Positions 16,758 to 24,979 of a stretch of DNA of 64,000 bases are shown here, in pieces (position 1 is the first letter of the stretch; the number at the start of each line of letters is the position of its first letter). Location of the stretch: positions 40,035 to 104,034 of the forward strand of contig NZ_BNBO01000030.1 of NCBI RefSeq assembly GCF_014655955.1, in the 5' to 3' direction. Under the pieces are notes generated by a model. The model was not told the DNA's origin. It saw nothing but the letters and a program-made list of their open reading frames with translations, and did not search any database. This DNA comes from Kitasatospora indigofera (GTDB lineage Bacteria > Actinomycetota > Actinomycetes > Streptomycetales > Streptomycetaceae). The translations under genes were made by a program, and so were the position numbers.

Positions 16758-17172
16758 CCGGGCGCAGGTGCCGGCGGCTCCGGACGACCTCGCCGGGCTC
16801 CTCGACGGGCTCCACGCCGGGCTCCTGAGCGGGCTGCCGGCCTTCGAGGACCTCGACCTCTTCCATCTGCTGGTCGACGAACGCGGGGATTCGGTCACCC
16901 TCGGGTTCGAACACGCGGGACTGCCGCCGGCTCCGCCCCGGGACCGGGTGGACAGGGGCCTGAACGCGGTGGAGTTCTTCCTCGTGCTCTCCGGCCTGAC
17001 CCGGCTGCAGATCGACGGGTGGGACTACCGGGGGCCTGCCGAGTACACCCTCTCCCGCACCCGCTCCGGGCACGCCCTGCTCTCGATGCGGGGTCCTGGC
17101 TCGAACGTCGAGATCGAGTTCGCCGCCGCGCGCGTCGAGGGCCTGCGGGCCTTCCGCTCCGCACCCGGGTAA
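16744..17172 (+). CDS. Imm50-like protein, diverged second copy
   Basis: The 142-residue protein shares the core layout of its upstream neighbour: VTLGFEHAGLP in place of the first beta pair, NAVEFFLVLSGLTRLQIDGWD in place of the DTVEFHLQFLD segment and a C-terminal VEIEFAAARVEGLRAF. I read it as a shorter, diverged paralogue. The ATG at 16744 lies inside the end of the previous gene, so translation is probably coupled. It is the last gene of the island; glnD converges on it. Confidence 0.6.
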   Translation: MRGSDRAQVPAAPDDLAGLLDGLHAGLLSGLPAFEDLDLFHLLVDERGDSVTLGFEHAGLPPAPPRDRVDRGLNAVEFFLVLSGLTRLQIDGWDYRGPAEYTLSRTRSGHALLSMRGPGSNVEIEFAAARVEGLRAFRSAPG

Positions 17173-17244
17173 CCCGGACCGGCGGTCGGCAGCCGAACCG
17201 GGCCGGGCCAAGTCAGGCCGGGGCCGAGTCGGGCCAGGGCCGGG

Positions 17245-17268
17245 CGTCCGGGCGTCCGGGCGTCCGGG
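17245..17268. repeat. Three tandem copies of an 8-base GC-rich unit
   Basis: The unit cgggcgtc/cgtccggg is repeated three times in the convergent gap between the last immunity-type gene and glnD. It can also fold with nearby GGACG and may act as a terminator. Confidence 0.6.
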
Positions 17269-17298
17269 CCGGACGTCCCGGGGCGCCCCGGCCCCCGG

Positions 17299-19755
17299 TC
17301 ACCCCAGTGCCGACTGGACCGCCGCCGCCACCTCCGTCGCACGCTGCGCCGACAGCGGCCGGCCGGCCGGGTCGGTGACGTAGAAAGCGTCCACCGCGTC
17401 GGCGCCGAGGGTGGAGATGTGCGCCGTGCGGACCCGCACCCCGGCCTCGTCCAGCGCGCGGCCGATCCGGTGCAGCAGGCCGGGGGCGTCGTGCGCGCGG
17501 ACCTCCAGGACGGTGGCGGTGGCCGAGGCGGCGCCGGGGGCGACCGAGACCACCGGCGGCGGGGTGCTGATGCCGCGCCGGCGGGGGGCGGCGGCATCGC
17601 GTTCGGCGAGCTTGCGGGCGACGTCCAGCGAGCCCTCCAGGGCACGCCGCAGGTCGGCCCGGAGCCGGGCGGCCTCGGGCAGCTCGCCGTACTCGGCGGT
17701 GACCGTCCAGGAGATCAGCAGGACGGCCCCGACCCCGATCGGGTCGAGTTCGCGCAGGCTCGCCGCCCGGACGGTGAGCCGGTGCAGGGCCAGGACGCCG
17801 GCCACCGTGCCCAGCAGGCCGGGGCGGTCCGGGATGGCCAGGGTGAGCTCCACGCCCATCGGCTCGGTGGCGAAGGAGTCCTGGTTGCTCTGGGCGTGCA
17901 GGGACAGCGCGGGGCCGCCGGTGCGGGCCGCCTCCACGGCGAGGCGCTCCTCCTCGGCGGTCGGCTCGACGTCGGCGGGGAAGGGATAGCCGCCGGCGAG
18001 CTGGGCGGCCGCCCGGCCGACCAGGCCGTCGACCAGCGAGGCCCGCCAGCTGCTCCAGGCGGCCGGGCCGGTCGCGGTGGCGTCCGCCTCGGTCAGCGCG
18101 TGCAGCAGCTCCAGGTGCGGCAGGGTGCCGACCACCTTGGTGATCAGGTCGACGGTGGCCGGGTCGTCCGGGTCACGCCGGGTCGCGGTGTCGACCAGCG
18201 TGAGGTGGTGGCGCACCAGCACCGCGAGGGTCTCGGTGTCGGCCGTGTCGAAGCCCATCCGGACGGCCACGTCGCGGACGATCACCTCGCCGGCCTCCGA
18301 GTGGTCCCCGGGCCAGCCCTTGCCGAGGTCGTGCAGCAGTGCGGCGACCAGCAGCAGGTCGGGGCGGGCCACCCGGCGGGTCATCGCGGCGGCCTTCACC
18401 GCCGTCTCGACCAGGTGCCGGTCGACCGTCCAGCGGTGCACGGCGTTGCGCTGCGGGCGGCAGCGGACCCGCTCCCAGTCCGGCAGCAGCCGGGTGATCA
18501 GGCCCTCGGCCTCCAGCGCCTCCCAGACCGGGATGCAGGCCTCGCCGGCGCCCAGCAGGGTGATGAGCTGCTCGCGGGCCTCGTCCGGCCAGGGCACCGG
18601 CAGCGGCCGGGTCTCGGCGGCCAGCCGCCGCACGGTCGCGTAGGAGATGGTCAGGCCGGCCTGGGCCGCCGCGGCGGCGGCGCGCAGCGGCAGCACCGGG
18701 TCGGTGGCGGGGCGGGCGCCCTGGGCGAGGACGGCCTCGCCGTCCTGCTCGACCACGCCCTCGGCGAGCGGTCTGCGGTCCACCGCGCCGCGGGCCACCG
18801 CGCCGGACCCGCGGCCGGTCCCGGTGAACGGGAAGGACAGGCGGGAGGAGCGCCGGCCCCGCGAGGAGCGGGCCGCGAGCACCCGGTCGACGGCCCGCCA
18901 GGTGACGTCGCCGGCGTAGGTGATGGTGCGGGCGGCTTCGTAGACCTGGCGCAGCAGGGTGTCCGCGTCGAGCACCCCGAGGGTCGCGGCGACCTGGTCC
19001 TGGTCCTGGAGGCTGAGCCGTTCGGTGGCCCGGCCGGTGGTCAGGTGCAGCGCGTCCCGGACGTCGCTGAGACGGCGGGACGCGGCCTCCAGGCCGTCGC
19101 GGGGGGCGTCGGCGAGCCAGGAGGCGGCGATCGCATTGAGCGCGACGACGTCGCGCAGGCCGCCCCTGGCCTCCTTGAGGTCGGGCTCCAGCAGGAAGGA
19201 GAGTTCGCCGTGCCGTTCGGCCCGCTCGGCGCCGAGTTCCTGCAGCTCCGGAAGGCGGGTGGAGGCGGTGGCGCGCCAGTCGGAGAGGACGGCGGAGCGC
19301 AGCGAGGCGGTCAGGGCGGCGTCGCCGGCGATGTGCCGGGCGTCCAGCAGGCCGAGCTGGGCCTTGAGGTCCTCGGCGGCGACGGTACGGGCCTCGGCGA
19401 GGGTGCGGACGGAGTGGTCCAGGGAGGCGCCGGAGTCCCAGACCGGGTACCAGATGCGCTCGGGCAGGGCGCTGTCCACCGGGCCGTCGTGCAGCAGCAG
19501 GAGGTCGAGGTCGCTGCGCGGCGAGAGTTCGCCGCGCCCGTAGCCGCCGACGGCGACCAGTGCGACGCCCGACGGGGCGCCGGCCGCGGCGAACAGGCCG
19601 GCCAGCCAGCGGTCGGTGAGCCCGGCGAGGGCGGCCCGGCGCCGGCTGCCCGCGACGGCGGGGTCGGCGAGCAGCCGGCTACGGGCGTCGGCGTAGGCGA
19701 CGGGCCCGTCCGGTCCGGCGGCGGGCGAGGAGGGAGAGCTGGCTTCGCTGGTCAT
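17299..19755 (-). CDS. glnD: PII uridylyl/adenylyltransferase GlnD
   Basis: GlnD modifies and demodifies the PII protein GlnK in response to glutamine. In the 818-residue protein the nucleotidyltransferase signature is GGYGRGELSPRSDLDLL at about 70-86, an HD hydrolase domain has LLHDLGKGWPGDHSEAG at about 465-480, and two ACT domains begin near 632 and 748. In actinomycetes GlnD acts as an adenylyltransferase on GlnK. It is the third gene of amtB-glnK-glnD; a 106-base gap with a 16-base-pair hairpin separates it from glnK, so its level may be lower than that of glnK. Confidence 0.96.
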   Translation of the reverse strand: MTSEASSPSSPAAGPDGPVAYADARSRLLADPAVAGSRRRAALAGLTDRWLAGLFAAAGAPSGVALVAVGGYGRGELSPRSDLDLLLLHDGPVDSALPERIWYPVWDSGASLDHSVRTLAEARTVAAEDLKAQLGLLDARHIAGDAALTASLRSAVLSDWRATASTRLPELQELGAERAERHGELSFLLEPDLKEARGGLRDVVALNAIAASWLADAPRDGLEAASRRLSDVRDALHLTTGRATERLSLQDQDQVAATLGVLDADTLLRQVYEAARTITYAGDVTWRAVDRVLAARSSRGRRSSRLSFPFTGTGRGSGAVARGAVDRRPLAEGVVEQDGEAVLAQGARPATDPVLPLRAAAAAAQAGLTISYATVRRLAAETRPLPVPWPDEAREQLITLLGAGEACIPVWEALEAEGLITRLLPDWERVRCRPQRNAVHRWTVDRHLVETAVKAAAMTRRVARPDLLLVAALLHDLGKGWPGDHSEAGEVIVRDVAVRMGFDTADTETLAVLVRHHLTLVDTATRRDPDDPATVDLITKVVGTLPHLELLHALTEADATATGPAAWSSWRASLVDGLVGRAAAQLAGGYPFPADVEPTAEEERLAVEAARTGGPALSLHAQSNQDSFATEPMGVELTLAIPDRPGLLGTVAGVLALHRLTVRAASLRELDPIGVGAVLLISWTVTAEYGELPEAARLRADLRRALEGSLDVARKLAERDAAAPRRRGISTPPPVVSVAPGAASATATVLEVRAHDAPGLLHRIGRALDEAGVRVRTAHISTLGADAVDAFYVTDPAGRPLSAQRATEVAAAVQSALG

Positions 19756-19806
19756 TTCGGGATCCCCATCCGTCGTCCGGCGGTGCTCGGTCCTGATATG
19801 CCGTCA

Positions 19807-19841
19807 GCGGACCTGCGGCCGGTAGCCGGCCGCAGGTCCGC
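19807..19841 (-). terminator. Hairpin between glnK and glnD
   Basis: Perfect 16-base arms (19807-19822 and 19826-19841) with a three-base loop. There is no U-tract. It lies inside the operon and may attenuate glnD expression. Confidence 0.7.
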
Positions 19842-19861
19842 GTGAGTGATCGATGTGAATG

Positions 19862-20200
19862 TTAGAGGGCGTCGGGCCCGCGCTCCCCGGTGCGGACCCG
19901 GACGGCGGTCTCGACGGGGACGCTCCAGACCTTGCCGTCGCCGATCTTTCCGGTCCTGGCGGCCTTCACCAGGACGTCGATCAGCTGCTCCGCGTCGTCG
20001 TCCTCGACGAGGACCTCGATGCGGACCTTCGGCACCAGGTCGACGGTGTACTCGGCGCCCCGGTAGACCTCGGTGTGGCCGCGCTGGCGGCCGTAGCCAC
20101 TGGCCTCGGTGACGGTCAGACCGTGCACCCCGAAGGCCTGCAGTGCGGCCTTCACGTCGTCCAGCCGGTGCGGCTTGATGATCGCGGTGATGAGCTTCAT
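19862..20200 (-). CDS. glnK: Nitrogen regulatory protein PII (GlnK/GlnB)
   Basis: The 112-residue PII trimer subunit senses 2-oxoglutarate, ATP and ADP and controls AmtB and other partners. It starts MKLITAIIKPHRLDDVK. The T-loop reads GRQRGHTEVYRGAEYTVDLVPK, with the modifiable Tyr51 in AEY. The C-terminal signature is KIGDGKVWSVPVE. The ATG at 20198-20200 shares one base with the amtB stop codon (TGATG), so translation is coupled. Confidence 0.97.
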   Translation of the reverse strand: MKLITAIIKPHRLDDVKAALQAFGVHGLTVTEASGYGRQRGHTEVYRGAEYTVDLVPKVRIEVLVEDDDAEQLIDVLVKAARTGKIGDGKVWSVPVETAVRVRTGERGPDAL

Positions 20201-21528
20201 CAGGCGCCAACCTCGGTCTTCTCGGCGGTCTTCTCGGTCTTCCCGGCGGGGGCCGGGGTGGCGCGGGACAGGCTGGCGCCCATCGCGCTGAAGTCGTACG
20301 CGGACTCGGCGTGCTCGGCCTGGTCGATGCCGGCCACCTCGACGTCCTCGGTGACCCGGAAGCCGATGGTCTTGTGGATCGCCTGGCCGAGCAGCCAGGA
20401 GACCACGAAGGAGTAGACGGCGACCGCTGCCACGCCCATCGCCTGCTTGCCGAGCTGGTCGAAGCCGCCGCCGTAGAACAGGCCCTTGGCGGTCTGGCCG
20501 ACGGTGCCGGTGGCGAACAGGCCGACCAGGAGGGAGCCGATGGCGCCACCGATGGCGTGCACGCCGACCACGTCGAGCGAGTCGTCGAAGCCGAAGCGGT
20601 ACTTCAGGCTGATCGCGGCGGCACAGGCGGCGCCGGCGATCAGGCCGATGGCGATCGAGCCGAGCGGGCTGACCGAGCCGCAGGCCGGGGTGATGGCGAC
20701 CAGGCCGGCGACCGCGCCGGAGGCCGCGCCGAGGGTGGTGAAGGCGCCGTGCTTGAGCTTCTCGTAGACCAGCCAGCCGAGCACCGCGGCGGCGGTGGCG
20801 ATCTGGGTGTTGATCAGGGCCATCGAGGCGACGCCGTTGGCGGCCAGCGCGGAGCCGGCGTTGAAGCCGAACCAGCCGAACCACAGCAGGCCGGAGCCGA
20901 GCATCACCAGCGGCAGGCTGTGCGGGCGCATCGGGTCACGCTTGAAGCCGACCCGCTTGCCGAGCACCAGGCAGAGCGCGAGGCCCGCGACACCGGCGTT
21001 GATGTGCACCGCGGTACCGCCGGCGAAGTCGATCACGCCGTTGCGGTCGCCGAGCCAGCCGCCGTTGCCCTTGTCGAAGAAGAAGACCCAGTGCGCGACG
21101 GGGAAGTAGACCACCGTCACCCAGAGGGCGATGAACAGTGCCCAGGCGCCGAACTTGGCCCGGTCCGCGATCGCGCCGCTGATCAGCGCGGGGGTGATGA
21201 TCGCGAACATCAGCTGGAACACCGCGAAGGTGGTGACCGGGATGGTGCCGGTCAGGTCGTTCAGGCCGATGCCCTGCATCCCCAGGAAGTCCAGGTTGCC
21301 GATCAGGCCCGCCCCCGCGTCCGGGCCGAAGCTCAGGCTGTAGCCGTAGAGCACCCAGAGCACGGTGACGATCGCCAGCGAGATGAAGCTCATGACCAGC
21401 ATGTTGAGCGTGCTCTTGACCCTGACCATGCCTCCGTAGAAGAAGGCCAGGCCCGGGGTCATCAACATGACCAGGGCCGCACTGATGAGCACAAAGGCGG
21501 TATCGCCTGCGCTGAAGCCGTCCGGCAT
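20200..21528 (-). CDS. amtB: Ammonium transporter AmtB
   Basis: The 442-residue membrane protein has about 11 hydrophobic segments and the Amt signatures: MLMTPGLAFFYGGMVR, WFGWFGFNAGSALA and DSLDVVGVHAIGGAIGSLLVG. The twin histidines of the pore are in DVVGVHAIGG and in GGTAVHINAG. The C-terminal 30 residues are hydrophilic (Glu, Lys, Thr). The ATG at 21526-21528 has GAGGAGA upstream. AmtB imports ammonium at low supply and is blocked by GlnK, whose gene overlaps. A GlnR-like box lies about 120-155 bases upstream. Confidence 0.97.
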   Translation of the reverse strand: MPDGFSAGDTAFVLISAALVMLMTPGLAFFYGGMVRVKSTLNMLVMSFISLAIVTVLWVLYGYSLSFGPDAGAGLIGNLDFLGMQGIGLNDLTGTIPVTTFAVFQLMFAIITPALISGAIADRAKFGAWALFIALWVTVVYFPVAHWVFFFDKGNGGWLGDRNGVIDFAGGTAVHINAGVAGLALCLVLGKRVGFKRDPMRPHSLPLVMLGSGLLWFGWFGFNAGSALAANGVASMALINTQIATAAAVLGWLVYEKLKHGAFTTLGAASGAVAGLVAITPACGSVSPLGSIAIGLIAGAACAAAISLKYRFGFDDSLDVVGVHAIGGAIGSLLVGLFATGTVGQTAKGLFYGGGFDQLGKQAMGVAAVAVYSFVVSWLLGQAIHKTIGFRVTEDVEVAGIDQAEHAESAYDFSAMGASLSRATPAPAGKTEKTAEKTEVGA

Positions 21529-21646
21529 CGGCGTCTCCTCGTAAATGAATGCCGCTCCACCCGCGGGATACCTGTCCCGTGCCACCCGGGGTGTCGGCGA
21601 TGAAGAGGAGAGTGTCGAAGTACGGTTTCGGCCGATGCGGCTCGGT

Positions 21647-21682
21647 GTTTCGCACCCGTGACGACGTGAACGCGCGGGTTAC
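21647..21682 (-). promoter_or_regulatory. Probable GlnR binding region upstream of amtB
   Basis: On the minus strand, GTCAC-n6-GAAAC (21662-21647) exactly fits one half of the GlnR pattern gTnAC-n6-GaAAC. A second, weaker half GTAAC-n6-GTTCA (21682-21667) precedes it. The two halves are spaced two bases short of the usual 22-base register. The location upstream of amtB-glnK-glnD agrees with known GlnR control of this operon in S. coelicolor. Confidence 0.65.
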
Positions 21683-21865
21683 ACCGACGTGAACTACGGC
21701 CGTGCCATGACAGAAGATGGGCTACCGTACGGCCGCACAGCACCGGACGTGCCCAGGCGATCACCGACCGTGGGGATCCGGGCCCCCGGGGCCGGCCGGG
21801 CGGCCCGCCGGACGGGTCCCGGTGGCCGGAACTCTACGGTCGCCGCGCCGCAGCCGTGCCCGAAC

Positions 21866-21909
21866 GGCCCCGGCCCGCCCGCCCGGACGGGGGCGGGCGG
21901 GCCGGGGCC
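21866..21909. terminator. Terminator after nsdA
   Basis: Perfect 18-base arms (21866-21883 and 21892-21909) with an 8-base loop, about 47 bases past the nsdA stop codon at 21956. There is no U-tract. Confidence 0.8.
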
Positions 21910-21955
21910 GGCCACCGGGACGGGCACGGCGGGCCGAGGGGCGGTCCGGGGCGGG

Positions 21956-23410
21956 TCAGACGGCCGAGGCGAACTCCGGGATCTCCTGCACCACGCGGTC
22001 CGCCAGCCGGCTGACCCCGGGCACGCCCTTGAAGTTGCGGTTGGCGGCCTCCGAGGTCTTGCGGACCCGGGTGTTGAGCCGCTCCGAGCGCACCTTGGTG
22101 GCGATGTCCACCGCCTGCTCCGCCATCACGGCGGCCTGCTCGGGCTCGTTCTGCAGCAGGTGGACGCTGGCCATGCCGACCAGGTTGAAGGCGTACGAGC
22201 GGACGTGGTCGTCGTCCTGGCGGAACAGGTCGACCGCCCGCTCCATCACCGGCGCGGCCATCGAGGCGTACAGGTCGCTGCGGCTGGAGTGGTAGGCGAG
22301 GTCGCGGTAGGAGTGCGCGTTCTCGGCGTTGAGCTCGGCGGCCGAGAAGAACTTCAGCCAGTCCGGGTCGTTGTCGCCCTCGCGGATGTCGGTGAAGGTG
22401 TCCTCCGCCAGCCGGACGGCCCGGGCGCAGCGGTTGACCTCGCCGATCGTCGAGTAGGCGCGCGCCTCCATCGCGTACAGCAGGGACTGCTGCTTGGGGG
22501 TGGCGGTGTCACGGCTGCCGTACTGGGCGAGGTGGATCAGCTCCAGGGCGTCCTCGCCGCGGTTCAGGTGGATCATCTGCCGGCTCATGTCGGTGAGGAT
22601 CAGCGCGCCGAACGGGCGGTCGCCGGCCTCCTTGGCGGCGTGCAGCGCGAGCACGTAGTACTTCTGCGCGCTGGGGTGCATGCCGACGTCGTAGGACATC
22701 CAGCCGGCGAGGTGGGCGAGTTCGGCGGTGAGCCGGAACAGCCGCCGGGTGGTCTGCTCGGGGTAGCTCTCCTGCAGCAGGTCGGTGACCTCGTGCAGCT
22801 GGCCGACCACCGCCTTGCGGCGCAGGCCGCCGCCGTTCTGGGCGTCCCACTGGCGGAACGTCACCGTGGTCTGCTCCAGCAGTTCCAGCTCGGGCTCGGA
22901 CAGCCGGCCGCTGAACGGCTCGCCGCCGTTGGCGGCGGCCAGGATCGGGGTCGGGGCGCCGCCGGGGCCGGGGGTGAGCCAGCGCTGCATCGGCTCGATC
23001 AGCGCCGCACCGGCCGTCAGGGCGAGCGAAGTGCCCAGGAATCCGCGCCGGTTGAGCATCAGGTCGCTGCGCGAGTACTCGCTGATCAACTGGACGGTCT
23101 GCGGGGCGCTCCAGGGCAGGTCGACGCCGCCGCCCACGGTGGAGACCGGGACGATCGCGCGCAGGCCGAGGTCCTCGATCGAGACCACCGAGCCGAAGCG
23201 CTCGGAGAACAGCTCGGACATGATCTTCGGGATGGGTTCGCGGGGTTGTTCACCGTCGAGCCAGCGACGCACCCGTGAGGTGTCGGTGGAGACGTGGTGC
23301 GCGCCGATCTGGCGTGCCCGGCGGTTGACCTGCCGGGCCAACTCGCCCTTGGACCAGCCGCTCCGGCCGAACCACGAGGCCAGCTTCTCGTTGGGTTGCT
23401 TCTCTGCCAT
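21956..23410 (-). CDS. nsdA: NsdA-like negative regulator of differentiation
   Basis: The 484-residue protein matches NsdA, a repressor of sporulation and antibiotic production in S. coelicolor. It has an N-terminal XRE-like DNA-binding part (SWFGRSGWSKGELARQVNRRARQIGAHHVSTDTSRVRRWLDGEQPREP split over about 10-60) and a C-terminal helical TPR-like region (from about 160). The motif DLMLNRRGFLGTSLALTAG near 118-136 is characteristic. The neighbour order nsdA-amtB matches SCO5582-SCO5583. The ATG at 23408-23410 is used; an in-frame GTG/ATG 11 codons earlier would add MGGAGRDGDVP. The upstream gap is about 700 bases. Confidence 0.92.
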   Translation of the reverse strand: MAEKQPNEKLASWFGRSGWSKGELARQVNRRARQIGAHHVSTDTSRVRRWLDGEQPREPIPKIMSELFSERFGSVVSIEDLGLRAIVPVSTVGGGVDLPWSAPQTVQLISEYSRSDLMLNRRGFLGTSLALTAGAALIEPMQRWLTPGPGGAPTPILAAANGGEPFSGRLSEPELELLEQTTVTFRQWDAQNGGGLRRKAVVGQLHEVTDLLQESYPEQTTRRLFRLTAELAHLAGWMSYDVGMHPSAQKYYVLALHAAKEAGDRPFGALILTDMSRQMIHLNRGEDALELIHLAQYGSRDTATPKQQSLLYAMEARAYSTIGEVNRCARAVRLAEDTFTDIREGDNDPDWLKFFSAAELNAENAHSYRDLAYHSSRSDLYASMAAPVMERAVDLFRQDDDHVRSYAFNLVGMASVHLLQNEPEQAAVMAEQAVDIATKVRSERLNTRVRKTSEAANRNFKGVPGVSRLADRVVQEIPEFASAV

Positions 23411-24120
23411 GGGAACGTCCCCATCCCGCCCGGCCCCGCCCACGGGGCCCCGCTCGTGATGCCCGACGGTCGCGGGCGATTCCTAGACGTGCCGTACCTG
23501 TCCGTACCGCCGAGGTGCTCGCTCGTACCGCTGTTTCGCGCACCGGATGCTGTCTCATCCGGGTGCGGTCCTCCTGTGCGCCGCCGGGCCGGTCCGGTGT
23601 CCTGCCCGTGCGTCATCCTGCGTCGTCGTACTGGTGTTCAAGCACCTCGCACCGGCTGCCGGAGTCCCAACTCCCGCCCCCGGAAGGGCCGGAGCGGACA
23701 CTCCGCCGTGCTCGGCGAGCTGAACGTAACGCTCTTTCGACCATCCGGGGGAGCATCGCCGGGGAAACGCCACCTTTCGCCACCCCCACGGGTGAACTAT
23801 GCGCAGTCCGCACACGCTTCACTGGTACTCCGGCCCGCCCGGCATATGCGGGCCGCCAAGTCACCCGAGATATCCCGATCAGCACGGCAATCACCAGCAG
23901 CCCCAGGTGAGTTTGCCACCCCGGTCGCACCGGGGGCGCGCTCGCACCCGACGATCCGGCATCCGCGGCGGCCGCCGCAAGGCGACTCCGCGATCGCGCC
24001 GCACGAACGGGCGCACGCCGTAAGCCGCGCGCCGCCCCCGCACCACTCGCACCACATCGGACGATCCACCCGACGTCACGATCCCGTAACCACCGGCAAC
24101 GAGAACCTGTTGGGGGAGGC
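23411..24120. other. Long divergent intergenic region nsdA / Prim-Pol-like gene
   Basis: About 710 bases without a gene I can support. It contains clustered GTACS-type short repeats near nsdA (23493-23530) and AT-richer stretches at 23700-23830. The length suggests an extended 5' leader or a complex regulatory region for nsdA. Small reading frames here have no start with a ribosome binding site and no recognisable family. Confidence 0.5.
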
Positions 24121-24774
24121 ATGGACAACCTGTTCGGCGATCTTCGACTGGGACACCTGCGGCTCGCACCACGCGGCACCCGGCGCCGCACCCGCGCCAC
24201 CGCGTTCCAGGCGGCGGCGTTCCAGGCGGCGGCGGAGTACACCGGACGCTGGGGCTGGGCGGTCGCCGCCGGCGCCCCGGCCACCCCGGACGGGCCGCAC
24301 CGGGGCGCACCGCACCAGGACGGGCCGACGGCCGACGGGCGCCCCGGCCCCGCGAGCGCCGTCCTCCTCCCCACCGGGCGGGCCTTCGACGTGCTGGACG
24401 TGCCCGAGCAGGCGGGGCTGCAGGCGCTGGTCCGGCTGGAGCGGATGGGCACCCAGGTCGGCCCGGTGCTGGCCCCGCCGACCGGCCGCCTGCAGTTCCT
24501 GGTCGCGGCCGGCGCCGCCCGCCGGCTGCCCGACCTGCTGTACCGGATGGGCTGGGACGACGCCGCGCTCGACCTGGCCTGCCACGGCGAGGGCGGCCAC
24601 GTCGCCGCGCCGCCGACCGTCCTCGACGGCCTCGGCCCGGTCCGCTGGCTCCGCCGCCCCACCCGGGACAACGCGGGCTGTCCGCCGGAGGCCCGCCTGC
24701 TGCTCGGCACGCTCGCGTACGCCTGCCACCGCAGCCGCGAGCGCAGCTCCGAGCCCGCCTGGCTCGCCTCCTGA
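24121..24774 (+). CDS. Prim-Pol-like (bifunctional DNA primase/polymerase N-terminal domain) protein
   Basis: The 217-residue protein resembles the short Prim-Pol-domain proteins conserved next to nsdA in Streptomyces (SCO5581-like). Visible parts are an N-terminal AAAEYTGRWGWAVAAG, the segment FDVLDVPEQAGLQALVRLERMG, LQFLVAAG, a histidine-containing LACHGEGGHVAAPPTVLDGLGPVRWLRRP and a C-terminal PEARLLLGTLAYACHRSR. The catalytic acidic residues of true Prim-Pol domains are not obvious apart from DVLDV, so activity is uncertain. The ATG at 24121 has GGGGGAGG upstream. Confidence 0.75.
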   Translation: MDNLFGDLRLGHLRLAPRGTRRRTRATAFQAAAFQAAAEYTGRWGWAVAAGAPATPDGPHRGAPHQDGPTADGRPGPASAVLLPTGRAFDVLDVPEQAGLQALVRLERMGTQVGPVLAPPTGRLQFLVAAGAARRLPDLLYRMGWDDAALDLACHGEGGHVAAPPTVLDGLGPVRWLRRPTRDNAGCPPEARLLLGTLAYACHRSRERSSEPAWLAS

Positions 24775-24877
24775 CCGTCCCCGGACCGGCCCGGCCGGAC
24801 CGCCGGGCCAGACCGCCGGGCCACGCGACCGGCCGGCGTGGCCCCGGCCGCTCCCGCGACACCCCGGGTACGACGAA

Positions 24878-24911
24878 GGGCCGCTCCCCCGGTCTCCCGG
24901 GAAAGCGGCCC
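24878..24911. terminator. Bidirectional terminator between convergent genes
   Basis: Arms GGGCCGCT (24878-24885) and AGCGGCCC (24904-24911), with additional inner CCCGG/CCGGG pairing. It lies between the Prim-Pol-like gene and ftsY. Confidence 0.7.
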
Positions 24912-24979
24912 CTGCCGCGAGGCTCCGGCCCGCCCGGCCGGCCATGGCGTCGGTCGGGTCGGTCGCCGATCAGGTCGGG

